Of a stretch of 64,000 bases of DNA, positions 34,290-45,951 are shown piece by piece. The stretch is from Erpobdella octoculata (taxonomy: Eukaryota; Annelida; Clitellata; Hirudinida; Erpobdellidae). The DNA lies in assembly GCA_963978895.1 (NCBI GenBank), contig OZ022242.1:4108859-4172858 (forward strand), read 5' to 3'. A model generated the notes under the pieces. The model was not told where the DNA came from. It saw nothing but the letters and a program-made list of their open reading frames with translations, and did not search any database. Position 1 is the stretch's first letter. Every line of letters begins with the position of its first letter. The translations under genes and the position numbers were made by a program.

Positions 34290-34334
34290 ATCCCTTATAT
34301 TAACTTAACCGATGGTTAAGTTAATATAAGGGAT
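34290..34334. repeat. perfect 21-bp inverted repeat with 3-nt loop
   Basis: ATCCCTTATATTAACTTAAC plus C at 34290-34310, loop GAT, then its exact reverse complement at 34314-34334. It lies about 380 bp upstream of the diverged ARL8 gene. Confidence 0.95.
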
Positions 34335-34485
34335 TTAAAAACCCTTCATTTTTGCCGGGCTATCTATAGTAATAAAATGATAATTGAAGAACTGTTTGCG
34401 TTTGAAGTTGTAAGTGAAAATTTTCCGGAAATTAAACTTTTTCTGGAAAACTCATTTAATTGAAATACGAGAGAGCATTTAATAA

Positions 34486-34487
<2 letters not shown>

Positions 34488-34578
<91 letters not shown>
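34488..34578. repeat. (TA)n microsatellite
   Basis: About 45 TA units upstream of the diverged ARL8 gene. Confidence 0.95.
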
Positions 34579-34583
<5 letters not shown>

Positions 34584-34715
34584 TTTTCTATGTGGTTTCA
34601 AATCATTGCACAGATATTAATACTGGATTTTAACTGTGGTTAAAGGCCTTCATCATTTTTAAAATGTCACGAGTTGATCACTATAAATTTGGAAGCATAT
34701 TGTAATCACAAAAAA

Positions 34716-36223
34716 ATGAGTTCTGTTTTTCGTCGGTTTTACAATTGGGTACTCAATATTTTCTGGAAAAAAAAGTTGGAGTTGACCATCATTGGCTTGC
34801 AGCGTTCTGGAAAATCTTCCTTCTTGAACGTCATCACTGTCAGTAACATTTTTATTTAATTTGATTAATTTAAATTTAATTGCTAGAAAATTAAGATTTT
34901 GTTTATATTTCAGTCAGGAAAATTTATTGAAGACACTATTCCTACTGTTGGGTTTAACTCGAGGAAAATAAGAAAAGGAAACGTTGAATTAAAGGTTTAA
35001 ATTGATGATGTTTTATTGTGATCATTAAAAAAACAAATTTTATGAAAAAATATAAGTTGATTTGTTTAAACTAGAATATCGTTTTATACCAGTTTATTGT
35101 TACTGTTTGTTTTTCCTTAATTGCTCTACTCTGTTTTTTTAGATATGGGACATCGGAGGCCATCCTCGGTTTAGATGTATGTGGGAAAGATATTGCAGAG
35201 GAGTGAATGCCATTATGTAAGTTTAAAAGTAATTTCTAAAATAAGGCTATTTTTTCTAATTGCTTTATTGTGTGTTTCTGTTATTGTTTTTAAACGCTTG
35301 TCTGTAAGTGTAGATACAAAGCTAGGCTGTTGAACTATTTTTCGATTTTTTTAATGCCATTTTGGAAAAGCTCTTCTAGGATCGTCAACGCCAATGCATC
35401 GCATATGTAAAACCAATATTTCATAGAATTGAAATTATAACTAAAAGTTATGACTAATTACGTCGTACTGAATATATATACCTTTAAAATTTAAATAAAA
35501 ATAATTAAATTTTAGATACATGGTTGACGCCGCTGATCGTGCAAACTTCGAAACATCGAAAGACGAACTTCACACAGTCATGAGTAAACCACAACTGGCT
35601 GGTGTGCCTCTTCTGGTACTCGCCAACAAATGCGACCTCCCCGGTGCACTTGATAGTTACCGTCTCATCGATGAAATGTGAGTATTTGGTTCATTTTCTA
35701 TACTGAACTTTGTTTTTTAAATCACTCTGATATTGACTATGCGCCTAGTTAAACAAAATATCAACAACAACAAAGCTTTAAAAAAATGTTGTATGCTTTT
35801 CGTGGAATTGAAGTCCAATAATAGATTAAGGCTACTTTACAAATTGCCTAACTCATTTCATTTCAACTGGTGGCAGCTTTAAAAAGAAAAATGCTTTAAT
35901 AGCCAGTATGTATTTTGTCGTTTTGTATTTGTACTTAACATTCAATTTTTGTTATAAAGGAATTTAGAAGGTATTCAGGATAGAGAAGTGTGCTGTTACT
36001 CCACATCCTGCAAGGAGCAGACAAATATAGGTTGGTGAATATATATAACCATCATTTATGAAATTATAAGAACAATAAGTGTGAATTTATTTAATATCTA
36101 CTTATCTCTAAATAATTTAAGAAAACCTTGTCGTATTATTGCCAGATTTTATATTTGTTTTTCAATTTTTATTTAGATGTTGCTCTACAGTGGGTCATGA
36201 AGTACGCTAATACTAAAAACTGA
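34716..36223 (+). CDS. ARL8-like small GTPase, diverged paralogue
   Basis: ARF-like GTPase of the ARL8 family, which places lysosomes along microtubules. Exons: 34716-34838, 34914-34994, 35143-35216, 35516-35677, 35960-36030, 36177-36223; 185 aa against 186 in mammalian ARL8. The P-loop GLQRSGKSS, switch [26 protein letters not shown] and CCYSTSCKE are all present. It differs from the neighbour and from remembered ARL8 at key points: switch II reads DIGGHPRF, with His where Gln assists hydrolysis. NKRD is NKCD, and the N-terminal helix WKEEMELTL is WKKKLELTI. Exon lengths 1-5 equal those of the ARL8 gene at 40916, so the two are tandem duplicates. An intact frame and splice sites argue for a working gene with altered nucleotide cycling (inference). 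AATAAA lies at 36300. Confidence 0.93.
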
Positions 36224-37206
36224 AACGGAATTTTTAGTATTTGTATTCGATTTTCCATCACTTTCGGTATCATTTATTTTGATGATTTCATTTTTTTTAA
36301 ATAAAATTAAACTTCATATAACCGACTGTTTTTTATTTTGTACTTGTTTTAACTTTTCTACGTTATTTGATTCTGGAAAATACTCAAAATTCTTCAAAGA
36401 AATTTCAATCCTGATTGCATGTGTAAACAATGAGCTCAACTTGATTCACAAATAACTGCGTATCAATTTGTGAGTCAACACTAGGCCCAAGTTCCACAAT
36501 TTTTTTTTTACAAAATACAATCAGCAAAATCGGTATCGAAACAATATAGCTTCACTGAAAGCTGTCTGCTTCAGAGAAAAAAAGATATCACTTTGATATA
36601 ACTTGCACGATATTCGAACACATTTGAATCATATTGAGCTGCTCAAAGTTTTTCACCATGTCCTGAAATTGCGGTTACAAATGGGTCGTATTAAGATAGC
36701 TTGGAATTAAATTTAGACAAAAAGCCGCTGAATCATAAATTTTCAATCCTCACATACTTGACATATCAAATATTTAGAAGACTGCGTTTAATATTTTCTT
36801 ATTTTATAGACTTACTATCAAAAAATATTTTGCAAAACAGTTTTAGTCGCCAAATTACAAAATTATAAATGATTTAAAAAAAAACTAAGTTACTGTTTTC
36901 TTGTTTGTATGTGTGTATGCATAAGCAGCACAAATTTTCGAAAGCAAAATTATCCCACTTCCCGTTATCTGGTCGAGCTAAATTTTCCTATGTAGGCTAA
37001 GGCTATAGCCTAAATGTCGTTAATGACAATGCATTATATTAAATACTCAGATTTATTGGACAAAATTTAAATAAGATATGAAATAAAAGTAATTAAAATT
37101 TTAGAAAAATTAAAATTTCCCCCAGATGATTAAGCCCTTAGTTTTTATTTCATTCGAAGAAAACAATATTCAATTTTTTACATAGATATATAGGTATATC
37201 TATATC
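36224..37206. other. 3' flank of the ARL8 paralogue
   Basis: 36224-36508 is the 3' UTR/flank also present at 27411-27696. At about 36748-36890 lies a segment (CCTCACATACTT...CATATCAA...AGACTGCG) shared with 30383-30545 and 39950-40110, a further trace of local duplication. Confidence 0.6.
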
Positions 37207-37263
37207 CAGGGGCGGCGCCAGGAATTTTGTTCTGGGGGTCCAAAATGTCCAAGGACAAGTTGA

Positions 37264-39168
37264 AGTATATATATATATATAAAAGAACATGTCCTGACTG
37301 ACTGACTGACAGATGACTGACTGATAATCAACGCCGAGCTCAAACGCCTCATCCTAGGAACGTGAAATTTGGAACTTATATTACTTTTATAGCGTAAACA
37401 TCCGCTAAGAAAGGATTTTTGAAAATTTTGCTCCTGAGGGGAAAAAACTGGAAAACAAACTTTTTTCTAAAACATTGTATATCTCAAAAACCAAAAATGA
37501 TGAGATTTTGAAATTTGGTATATAGCAGCCACATTCAAGAAAAATCCTAAAATTTATCTTAAGATTATCCTAAGATTTATCCTAAGATAGAAAGTTAGGA
37601 TATCCTAAGATATATCTTATCTTAGGATATGTCGTATTCTCGAAAGGTATCTTAGGATATCCTAAGATTCTTTTTGAAAAATAAAAAGATACGTGTTTCA
37701 CCATTTTTTGAAAATTCGGTTTCCCGGACTTCAAATGTGGGTTGGAAAATTGGGTTATTTGGTTTTTAAAGTAGCTTCTACTCAAAAACTGTTAATGCTA
37801 CAGGAGTAAAAATTTGTATTTAGTTTCTACTCCAAAAATAATGAAATACGTGTTTTAGCATTTTTTGAAAATTTGATTTCCAGGACTTCAAATGTGGGGT
37901 GGAAAATAGGGTTATTTGTTTTTTAAAGTAACTGCTACTCAAAAACTGTAAATACCACAGATTTAAAAATTAGTATTTAGTTTCTATTCTAAAAATAAAG
38001 ATATACGTGTTTCACCATTTTTTTATAAATTTGGTTTCCAGAACCTTAAATTTGGGCTGGACAATAGGGTTATTTGTTTTTTAAAGTAACTGCTACTCAA
38101 AAACTGTAAATACCACAGATTTAAAAATTAGTATTTAGTTTCTATTCTAAAAATAAAGATATACGTGTTTCACCATTTTTTTATAAATTTGGTTTCCAGA
38201 ACCTTAAATTTGGGCTGGACAATAGGATTACTTGGTTTTTAAAGTAACTGATACTCAAAAACTGTAAATGCTACAAAAGTAAAAATTAGTATTTAGTTTC
38301 TACTCTAAAAATAATGATATACGTGTTTCACTATTTTTTGAAAATTTGGTTTTCAGGACCTCAAATGTGGGGTGGAAAATTGGGTTACTTGGTGTTTAAA
38401 GTAACTGCTACTCAAAAACTGTAAATGCTACAAAAGTAAAAATTAGTATTTAGTTTCTACTCTAAAAATAAGGATATATGAAATTTTGGTTTTCATGATC
38501 TCAAATGTGGGGTGGAAAAAGGTTTCTTTGGTTTTTAAAGTAACTGCTACTCAAAAACTGTGAATGCTACAGATGTCAAAATTAGTATTTAGTATTTACT
38601 CTAAAAATAATGATATAAGTGTTTCAACATTTTTTAAAAATTTGGTTTCTAGGACCTCAAATGTGGGGTGGAAATAAGGGTTATTTGATTTCAAAATAAC
38701 TGCTACTCAAAAACTGTAAGTGCTACAAATGTAAAAATTAGTATTTTGAAGTTTTGTGCCGGTTAAAAGTAGGTAAGTCCAGTTTATCACCGGTTGGGCC
38801 AAGCCGTTGTGTTAGAGTCTTCACACGGGCCAGGCCAAACCTTAAATCAAAGTGGGACGGGCCGAGGTTTTTCACCAAGTATATAGATATTTTAGTGATT
38901 TTAGGGTCTTCAGTTGGGCCGGGCCAAACCTGAAATCAAGGTGGGACGGGCCGAAGTTTTTCATCAAGTATATAGAACTTCTAGGCATGTAAGAATGGGC
39001 CGGGCCTAATTCAAACGGGCTGTTCCGGGCCAGGAGTTTAGGTTTTTAAAACGGGCTGGGCTAAGTTGTCGACGGGCCGAGCCGAGACCTAAAAAATTGA
39101 TCTCTACTATGGATGCACGGTTCAAACTCTCTAATTTCATGCGAGCGAAACCGCTACGGGCACTGCTA

Positions 39169-39169
<1 letters not shown>
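37264..39169 (+). mobile_element. Helitron family H1, copy A, with internal tandem repeats
   Basis: It starts in a TA-rich 5' end (TATATATATAAAAGAACATG then TCCTGACTGACTGAC) and ends GCTACGGGCACTGCTAG at 39169, followed by T. It holds about seven tandem copies of a ~157-bp unit (GTGTTTCACCATTTTTTGAAAA...AAAAATTAGTATTTAGTTTC) and then three ~90-bp GGGACGGGCCGA units. It has no transposase. Copy B is at 56426. Confidence 0.8.

Positions 39170-39170
<1 letters not shown>

Positions 39171-39262
<92 letters not shown>
39171..39262. repeat. (TA)n microsatellite at a Helitron 3' end
   Basis: About 46 TA units begin right after the CTAG terminus of Helitron copy A. Confidence 0.95.
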
Positions 39263-39264
<2 letters not shown>

Positions 39265-40134
39265 TTCATAGTCCTTTACCCATTTTGTTAAAAACTGAAT
39301 TAGAACTATGTAAGAAATAAATACTGAAGTATTTACACTAGCAGATCACAATTTAGTCCTTTTTTTCTCTAGTTTATCTAGGTTTGTTATGGCAAAGCAA
39401 AGTTCAAATAACAATGGAAAAATATTTGTTGTTATTACTAGTTTTTTCAAAAATTAAAATGTATTCAACTAACACGAAGTAAGAGTTCAGAAAACGAACG
39501 AAGCTAATAAAATTATTATTCAATAACACCATAAAGTACTTAACTGTAAACGAAAAACAGTGAACTATCATCAATAAACATTTAATAATCATCAAACTAT
39601 ACAGAATGTTTAAGAAAACTACTATAATATAGTTGAACTCCATGCAGCAAAAACATAGTTTGAAAAAGGAAGAAAGCCCGCCGCAGGCGAAAAATTTTTT
39701 CCACTATTTTTAGTCTGCAGTCTGATTAACCCAATGAGGTTCAAATACCCCCCCCTAGTAAAAAAAAGTCTTTGGATTTGCAAAAATCTCATGGGTGGCA
39801 CCTGTCGGAGCTGGGGGGGTCCGGACCCCTAGACCCCCCGCCCAGCGCCGCGCCTGTCTATATCTATGATTTTATATGAAAAAAATATGAAATATATGAA
39901 AAAATGAAAACTTTGCTTTTTTCTAAATTAATTCAAAAGTTTTTTATATTTTTCATCCTCACATATATCAAGTATTTAAAAAACTGTAGGCAATGTTTTC
40001 TATATTTTAGAGACTTACCTATAATCATTCATCAAAAAATGATTAGCAAAAAATTAGTAGCTGCTAAAGCGCCGAATAAAAATATAAAAGATATTTAAAA
40101 ATTGAAGTTTTTTACTGGTCACTTAGTCATGATA

Positions 40135-40260
40135 TAAAATGAATAAAGTGATGACTACCCCCATGGTCATTAGCTATTTTTGGAGGTAAAAAGTTTAAGA
40201 ATTTTTTTAAATGTACTCCGACTACCCCCGACCATTAGCTATTTTGGAGACAAAAGTGTA
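40135..40260. repeat. two-copy tandem duplication
   Basis: GACTACCCCC...TCATTAGCTATTTTTGGAG occurs twice, about 72 bp apart. The surrounding 39865-40915 is otherwise AT-rich intergenic sequence upstream of the second ARL8 gene. Confidence 0.6.
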
Positions 40261-40915
40261 TAGGGTTTTAAAAAGATGTTTGTACAATTATTTTTTAAAA
40301 AGTTTGCTCCTCCATGGATATGCTGAAATTACGCTAACTGGTTGTAATCAATTTAGTATTTCCTATCCCCTTTACCTACTACCATACCAGATAAATTTTT
40401 TTGAAAACTCTTAATTATAGCAAGCAAAAACAATCTCTTTTTTATTGCTGGTGGGGAATGCATTCTCACCCCTATGAATCCTTCCTTACATAGAAATGCA
40501 GTGTTAGATTTTTAATCCGCTGAAACTTAACAAAGCCATCGCACTGAGTGCCTCATAAGCGCTGTCTATTTTATAGATGTTTATTTTTTTCAACGTCATT
40601 TCAAGTTGTATGCTTTAACTTAAACTCAACCAAGCGCTACATACGTGAAGTAAAAATACGAAAGACATGGCCATGGACATGGCCTTCTTGTCTCTCCGTC
40701 GAGAAAATGAGAAATATGTACTTTAAAACTACTATTTTGTTTTTTGTCAAAATATTAAACAATATTTTTAAAAATTATAATACTAACAATATTTATTTAA
40801 TGTTAAGCATGCCAATTACAAAGATGTAATCCACGATATATTTTTGACCTGCTTAACTTTTCCCCACCACCACAACTGTTGCTCATTGTCACTTGAGCAA
40901 TACAACGAGACGAAG

Positions 40916-43687
40916 ATGTTGGGATTATTCCACCGCTTTCTTGATTGGATTAAAAGCCTCTTTTGGAAAGAGGAAATGGAGCTTACGTTAATCGGGTTGC
41001 AATACTCAGGGAAAACTACATTTGTGAACGTCATTTCGGTTAGTGAACATACGCCCATTTGAATCCGCCTTTATTTATTATTTATTTTTGACTACTTTAA
41101 TTATTAAAGTTTAATAATTCAATTTGATTTCTGCAACCTGATTGGTAATTTCAGTCAGGAAAATTCCATGACGACATGATACCTACAGTTGGTTTCAACA
41201 TGAGGAAAGTAACCAAAGGAAATGTCATCATTAAGGTTTGTATTTTGCACAGTAAAAGTGAAGAATATCTTATAAATATGTAATAACAGTTTTTTTTAAA
41301 ATCAAACAAAAGTTATCTGCAATAAAGTTGATTAAACATTTATCAGATTTAGCTCTTAGACTCTTAGCTAAATCTGATAAATGGATCCACCACAAAAAAA
41401 GAAGGCACTTTTATACAGAAGTTAAAGTCATCTGGCTGCTTACATACGGTCGCACCTGAGAATTAATATCGGTTAAACAGAAGGTTTATTATTCAATACA
41501 ATAAGATTAATATTGAGCATCATTATAGAGTAAAAAATACAATAATTCGCTGCGTCTGGACATACCAAACAAATATGCGCTACCAAATTATGAAACAGAT
41601 GTTTGCCACGTTGTTGTCACTATAACACAAGCCTATAAACAAGTCTGAGGCCGCCCCTCAACGACATAAACCCTGGTGCACATTCTGGACAGAAACACAG
41701 GGGTCTTTTTATGGATGCACTTGTACAAGAGATTTCGTAATTCAACAAAAATATGCTGATGCACTGGTAGCCAATGCAGTTTATGGTGCATCAAGTGTTG
41801 ATACAGGTAGTCCTAGGACAAGCCTTACATATGAAATCAAGACTAAGTTCTGTTTATGTGTTGAGTATTATATCCTGTAGTAATATTATACAGTCATGTG
41901 AAATATTAGTCTTAGTGAGTGTGATAGCTCATCATTCAACTGCAGTCTATTTTCTAATTAAACTGTATGCTTATAACAATAAGAACAAATAAAATGAAAT
42001 TGTTTTATATTATGGCAGGTTTGGGATATTGGAGGTCAGCCAAGATTTAGAAGCATGTGGGAAAGATATTGCAGAGGAGTGAATGCGATAGTGTTGGTAT
42101 TGTTCATATTATATTATAGTTTTTTAATTACAATTTTTTAAATCTAAAAACACCTGAGAATTGTCTGTTTTATTGATCAAATAGCTTAGAATCTTGAGAT
42201 ATTCAGTACAAAACGGTTTCAGTTCTTTTCAGTATAAAAATATAGCTCTGCCTGTGTTTTAGCTGGTATCTTTACATTTTTATATCTGCATAAATAAATG
42301 ATTCATATAAGAACACTGATGGTTTTTTTCTATATTTTTTAAAAATATATTGATTTCATTAAAAGTTAACTCTCTTTAAAATGTAAAATTTCTGTGCAAT
42401 TTTTCATTTTATACTTTTGACTGGGATTCGTTAAAAATGAATTAAATCTCTCATATAATCAGTTTCTTTGAGATAAATTGATTTAAAAAATAAATGAGGG
42501 ACAAAATAATGCCATAAGCTTCGTAAAAAAATTAGTTAATATTTAGAGTGGTCCTCGTGCTGATTTGAGCTCAGTCCGGCCCGTCTGGGGCAGCAGTGCC
42601 CCTATAATCCTTATGTATTGATTGCTATATTGATTTAACGATCAACTTCACTTTTCAGATATATGGTCGACGCTGCCGATCACGAAAAGATAGAACCGTC
42701 CCGGAACGAACTTCACACACTTCTAGACAAACCCCAACTTGCTCGCATACCTCTTCTTGTCCTTGCCAACAAAAGGGATCTTCCTGGTGCCCTCGATGAA
42801 AATGAAGTCATTGATCAATTGTAAGATCAGTTTTGTGATTTGTTATCAATTGGTTGTAAATTTATTAAAATTAATATATTTGTGTCATAAGCAGAAAAAG
42901 GATCTACTCTAAGCTGCCATATTTTTCTTATCAGCAAATTAATTATTTTGATTTAATATTATCTCTGCTGAATCTGTATCATGTTTTGCATAAAATTATG
43001 TTATAGTAAAAACTGGAAAATACTATAAAGTAATTGTATTCCACTTTTTCGTTGCTTGAGTATTGATCTTTGAAATGTTAGAGCAACTTAAATAGGGATT
43101 GCTTTATTAGTGATTGATATTATTTTTCAAACTTGTCATTAAAACATTTCTATTCACTTGCTATTGTTTAATAAACAATCGATTGAATAAATAATTTTTT
43201 AATCCTGTTGTTATGCTCTTAGATAAAAGGTAATTAGATCCTTTAATGCTTAAAATAATTCGTTGTAATCAGAAATGACTAGTTTTTTCAATTGAATTTT
43301 ATTTTTATATGAAGGAACTTGTCCAACATTCAAGACAGGGAAGTGTGCTGTTACTCCATATCATGTAAAGAACAGAGAAACATTGGTAAGGAAACATCGC
43401 TAATTTTTTGTCATTGTTGTATTTGTTTTAACGTTTTTCTTATCGGTATTATTTTATTAAAAATGTCACATACTTTAAGATAACTTATTGTACACTTGTT
43501 CCTGTAAATGTCTTCATGGTTCGGACTTGCACATGCGTCATTGTCCGTTTAACCTAAACTGAGTAATTAATGTCAACATAATATTTAATTTGTTGTTATT
43601 ATATCGTAAATGATCTGTTTCAATTCAGACATCACTCTACAATGGCTCATCAAGCACTCAAAATCACAGGACCAGAGGGCAAACTGA
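40916..43687 (+). CDS. ARL8: ARL8 small GTPase (canonical)
   Basis: Lysosomal ARF-like GTPase that recruits effectors linking lysosomes to kinesin. Exons: 40916-41038, 41155-41235, 42019-42092, 42659-42820, 43315-43385, 43629-43687; 189 aa. It shows the family signatures: [19 protein letters not shown] (P-loop), [15 protein letters not shown] (switch I), [21 protein letters not shown] (switch II with catalytic-position Gln), [11 protein letters not shown], and CCYSISCKE with [12 protein letters not shown] near the C terminus. As in other ARL8 proteins there is no Gly2 for myristoylation. The C-terminal tail QDQRAN is slightly longer than usual. The start has short upstream open sequence but the ATG at 40916 matches the family start. 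AATAAA lies at 44487. It is the likely conserved member of the local pair. Confidence 0.97.
41337..41383. repeat. 18-bp perfect inverted repeat in ARL8 intron 2
   Basis: CATTTATCAGATTTAGCT at 41337-41354 pairs exactly with 41366-41383 across an 11-nt loop. Confidence 0.9.
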
Positions 43688-45951
43688 TTGACTACATCTT
43701 CAGTCATCCACCCATATACTACTACTACTAATTGGATATTTGTCGTCTGTAGCGATTGCGCAGCAGATTTTTTTCACGTTACTACTATCGTTGTCATTAA
43801 AAACTAATTTGTAAATGGGACTTTCGAGACGTTCGCGAATAGAACTGAACCTGTTTGAAGATTAGACCTCCAGAGAATGTTCTTTTTTTTACTTCGATTA
43901 TGCCTTGTTATGATTTCGGGACGTCTCTGGTTCGTCTATGCGCCGTTGAATTCTTTTTTTTTTCATGACGTTGCAGTTCGTTAATATAAATTATCAATTC
44001 CTGAACCCTATCTATCTTCTTTTGAGACTAGACTGAGCTGAACGTGTTCTGTGCTTTGTGCACGAGCCGAAGTTGACAACGGCGGCAATGCTCGAGTTTT
44101 AGCTTCGTTGTTTCTGTAATTGCTAGAGGTGTTGGTGTAGATATGTCAGTGGTTGTTATACTTGTGCAACTAAAGTTAATTTATTGGCTGCTTTGTTTTC
44201 AGTTATTTTATTTGTCTTTCTCTCCAACAATTGCTATGCAGCTAATCAGGAGATAGGAATTTTTTTTAATTTACTCATCTGCTTCGGAATGGTGCGTTGG
44301 CCTTTTTCATTAACAGTATTTAAAAAGTACATTTCACAATATAATTCTTGAAAATATTGAATTCTAAGTGAAGTATCGTAATGCTCTCGTGCCCCTTAGT
44401 ATATTTGTTATAACATTCTCGAGTCGATAAATTAAATTTTTTGAGCTTTTGTGTGCTGTGAAAGCTCTTGTTGATGTTTAAAGCAAAATAAATTGTTTTT
44501 GAAACTTGGTTTAATCTTTAGAGATATAAAGTAATGGCTTACAATGTATTGTGAAATAGACAGATTTCATGGATGGCTGTAGGATTCCCATTAGAGCATA
44601 ATCCCACTATAACATAATTCAAAGAACCATATGAATGGGTGTTATATCCAAATATGATACTGGAACAATCGACAGGGTTGCGATAAAAGTTTATTATGCT
44701 GGTCATGTTTCCGAAATGGGTTAAATAATCAGCTGTACATTTGTGGGATCAATGTTTTAGCATGCACGTTATAGCCATTTTATAGGCAACTGTGTACGTG
44801 ATATCTAATTGTATGTTTATACCCAATGTGCCTTATAAGGAGTTTATTCTGTAAACATCTAGCCTCATAGTTACAGGCTCTTATAGGTATCAAATAGCAC
44901 TCTAATCCACCCAAGGATCAACATTCACTTGCATAATCATCGCTAGGTCTAATTGTTTCATAATAACCAACAGGTAAACTTCAACACAAACACTCACATA
45001 CACACATGTCTATTTTCACTATCACAACAGGTAAGCCTTCAAACACATCCTAACATACACGTCTATCTTGAAAGCACAGAGAAATTAGTTTAGCTAGTAC
45101 TAAAACATTCTTTCTCTAGAAAACCACGTTGCTAGACCACCTCTTCATTTATGTGTATGTGCACGTGTGAATAAAATGGCCTTAGTGATCACCATTGATA
45201 TATTATATCAATGGTGATCGTTTATTGACCTTACTAATCAAGTGATCATTCTACAGTGAATCTCAGTTTTTTTTTTAATTTCTGGGAGATTATATAAAAA
45301 GATATAAGCAGGAACTGGTCATTAACCTATTATTCTGCAAGTAAATTTATGATGAATCAAAATTGTATGAAAGGGAAAATGACCCAGCAATTGCAAATTT
45401 ATTTTAAATACTTCCATTATAAAAGTTCAAAATAATGCGCCATGGATGCAAATCAAAATTGCCTACAATATGATTAGTATTGGATTGAATTTTACCAACA
45501 AATAACGTTTCAAATTAACAGCAAAAAGGTACTTCAACAAAATGATCTCTTTGAAACACATATATAAGAATAAAGAAGTATTCAAATCAAACAATGTCCT
45601 AGCAAATATTTAAAAAGAAAACAGCCTCATCTGGGAAGAGCTTTTGACTGATGCAAATATGCATGCAAGGGATATGGATATCTCAGGTTGATGGTATGTT
45701 CACATGTCTCAGTATCTGTGGTTGGCTACGCGGTTAAATATTAAACGCGTTCATTTAAAAAACATTAAATAAACAAGCGTCTCACAATTCAAATAATCAT
45801 TGTGTAAATAAAAACTTGTTTTAAAAGGGTCAAATAATATTCGTTAAGTTATTAGGCATACTATAAATAGAAATGATGACAGAGGTAATGATAGTGATGA
45901 TGGTGGTAGATGACATGGAAGATGTAAAATCCAAAATAAAGTCTCAAGTCT
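43688..45951. other. ARL8 3' UTR and convergent intergenic region
   Basis: Sequence between the convergent ARL8 (+) and CDV3 (-) genes. AATAAA at 44487 would give a ~0.8-kb ARL8 3' UTR. A perfect 15-bp inverted repeat with a 3-nt loop (GATCACCATTGATAT / ATATCAATGGTGATC) lies at 45187-45219. No other gene was seen. Confidence 0.5.

Larger units (their letters stand above)
37207..39856. mobile_element. hAT-like transposon carrying a nested Helitron
   Basis: The ends are inverted (CAGGGGCGGCGCCAGG at left; reverse complement of the right end CAGGCGCGGCGCTGGG). They are flanked by an exact 8-bp duplication TCTATATC at 37199-37206 and 39857-39864, the hAT hallmark. Excluding the Helitron at about 37264-39169 and the TA tract after it, the element is roughly 650 bp and non-coding, so it is non-autonomous. 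Confidence 0.8.
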
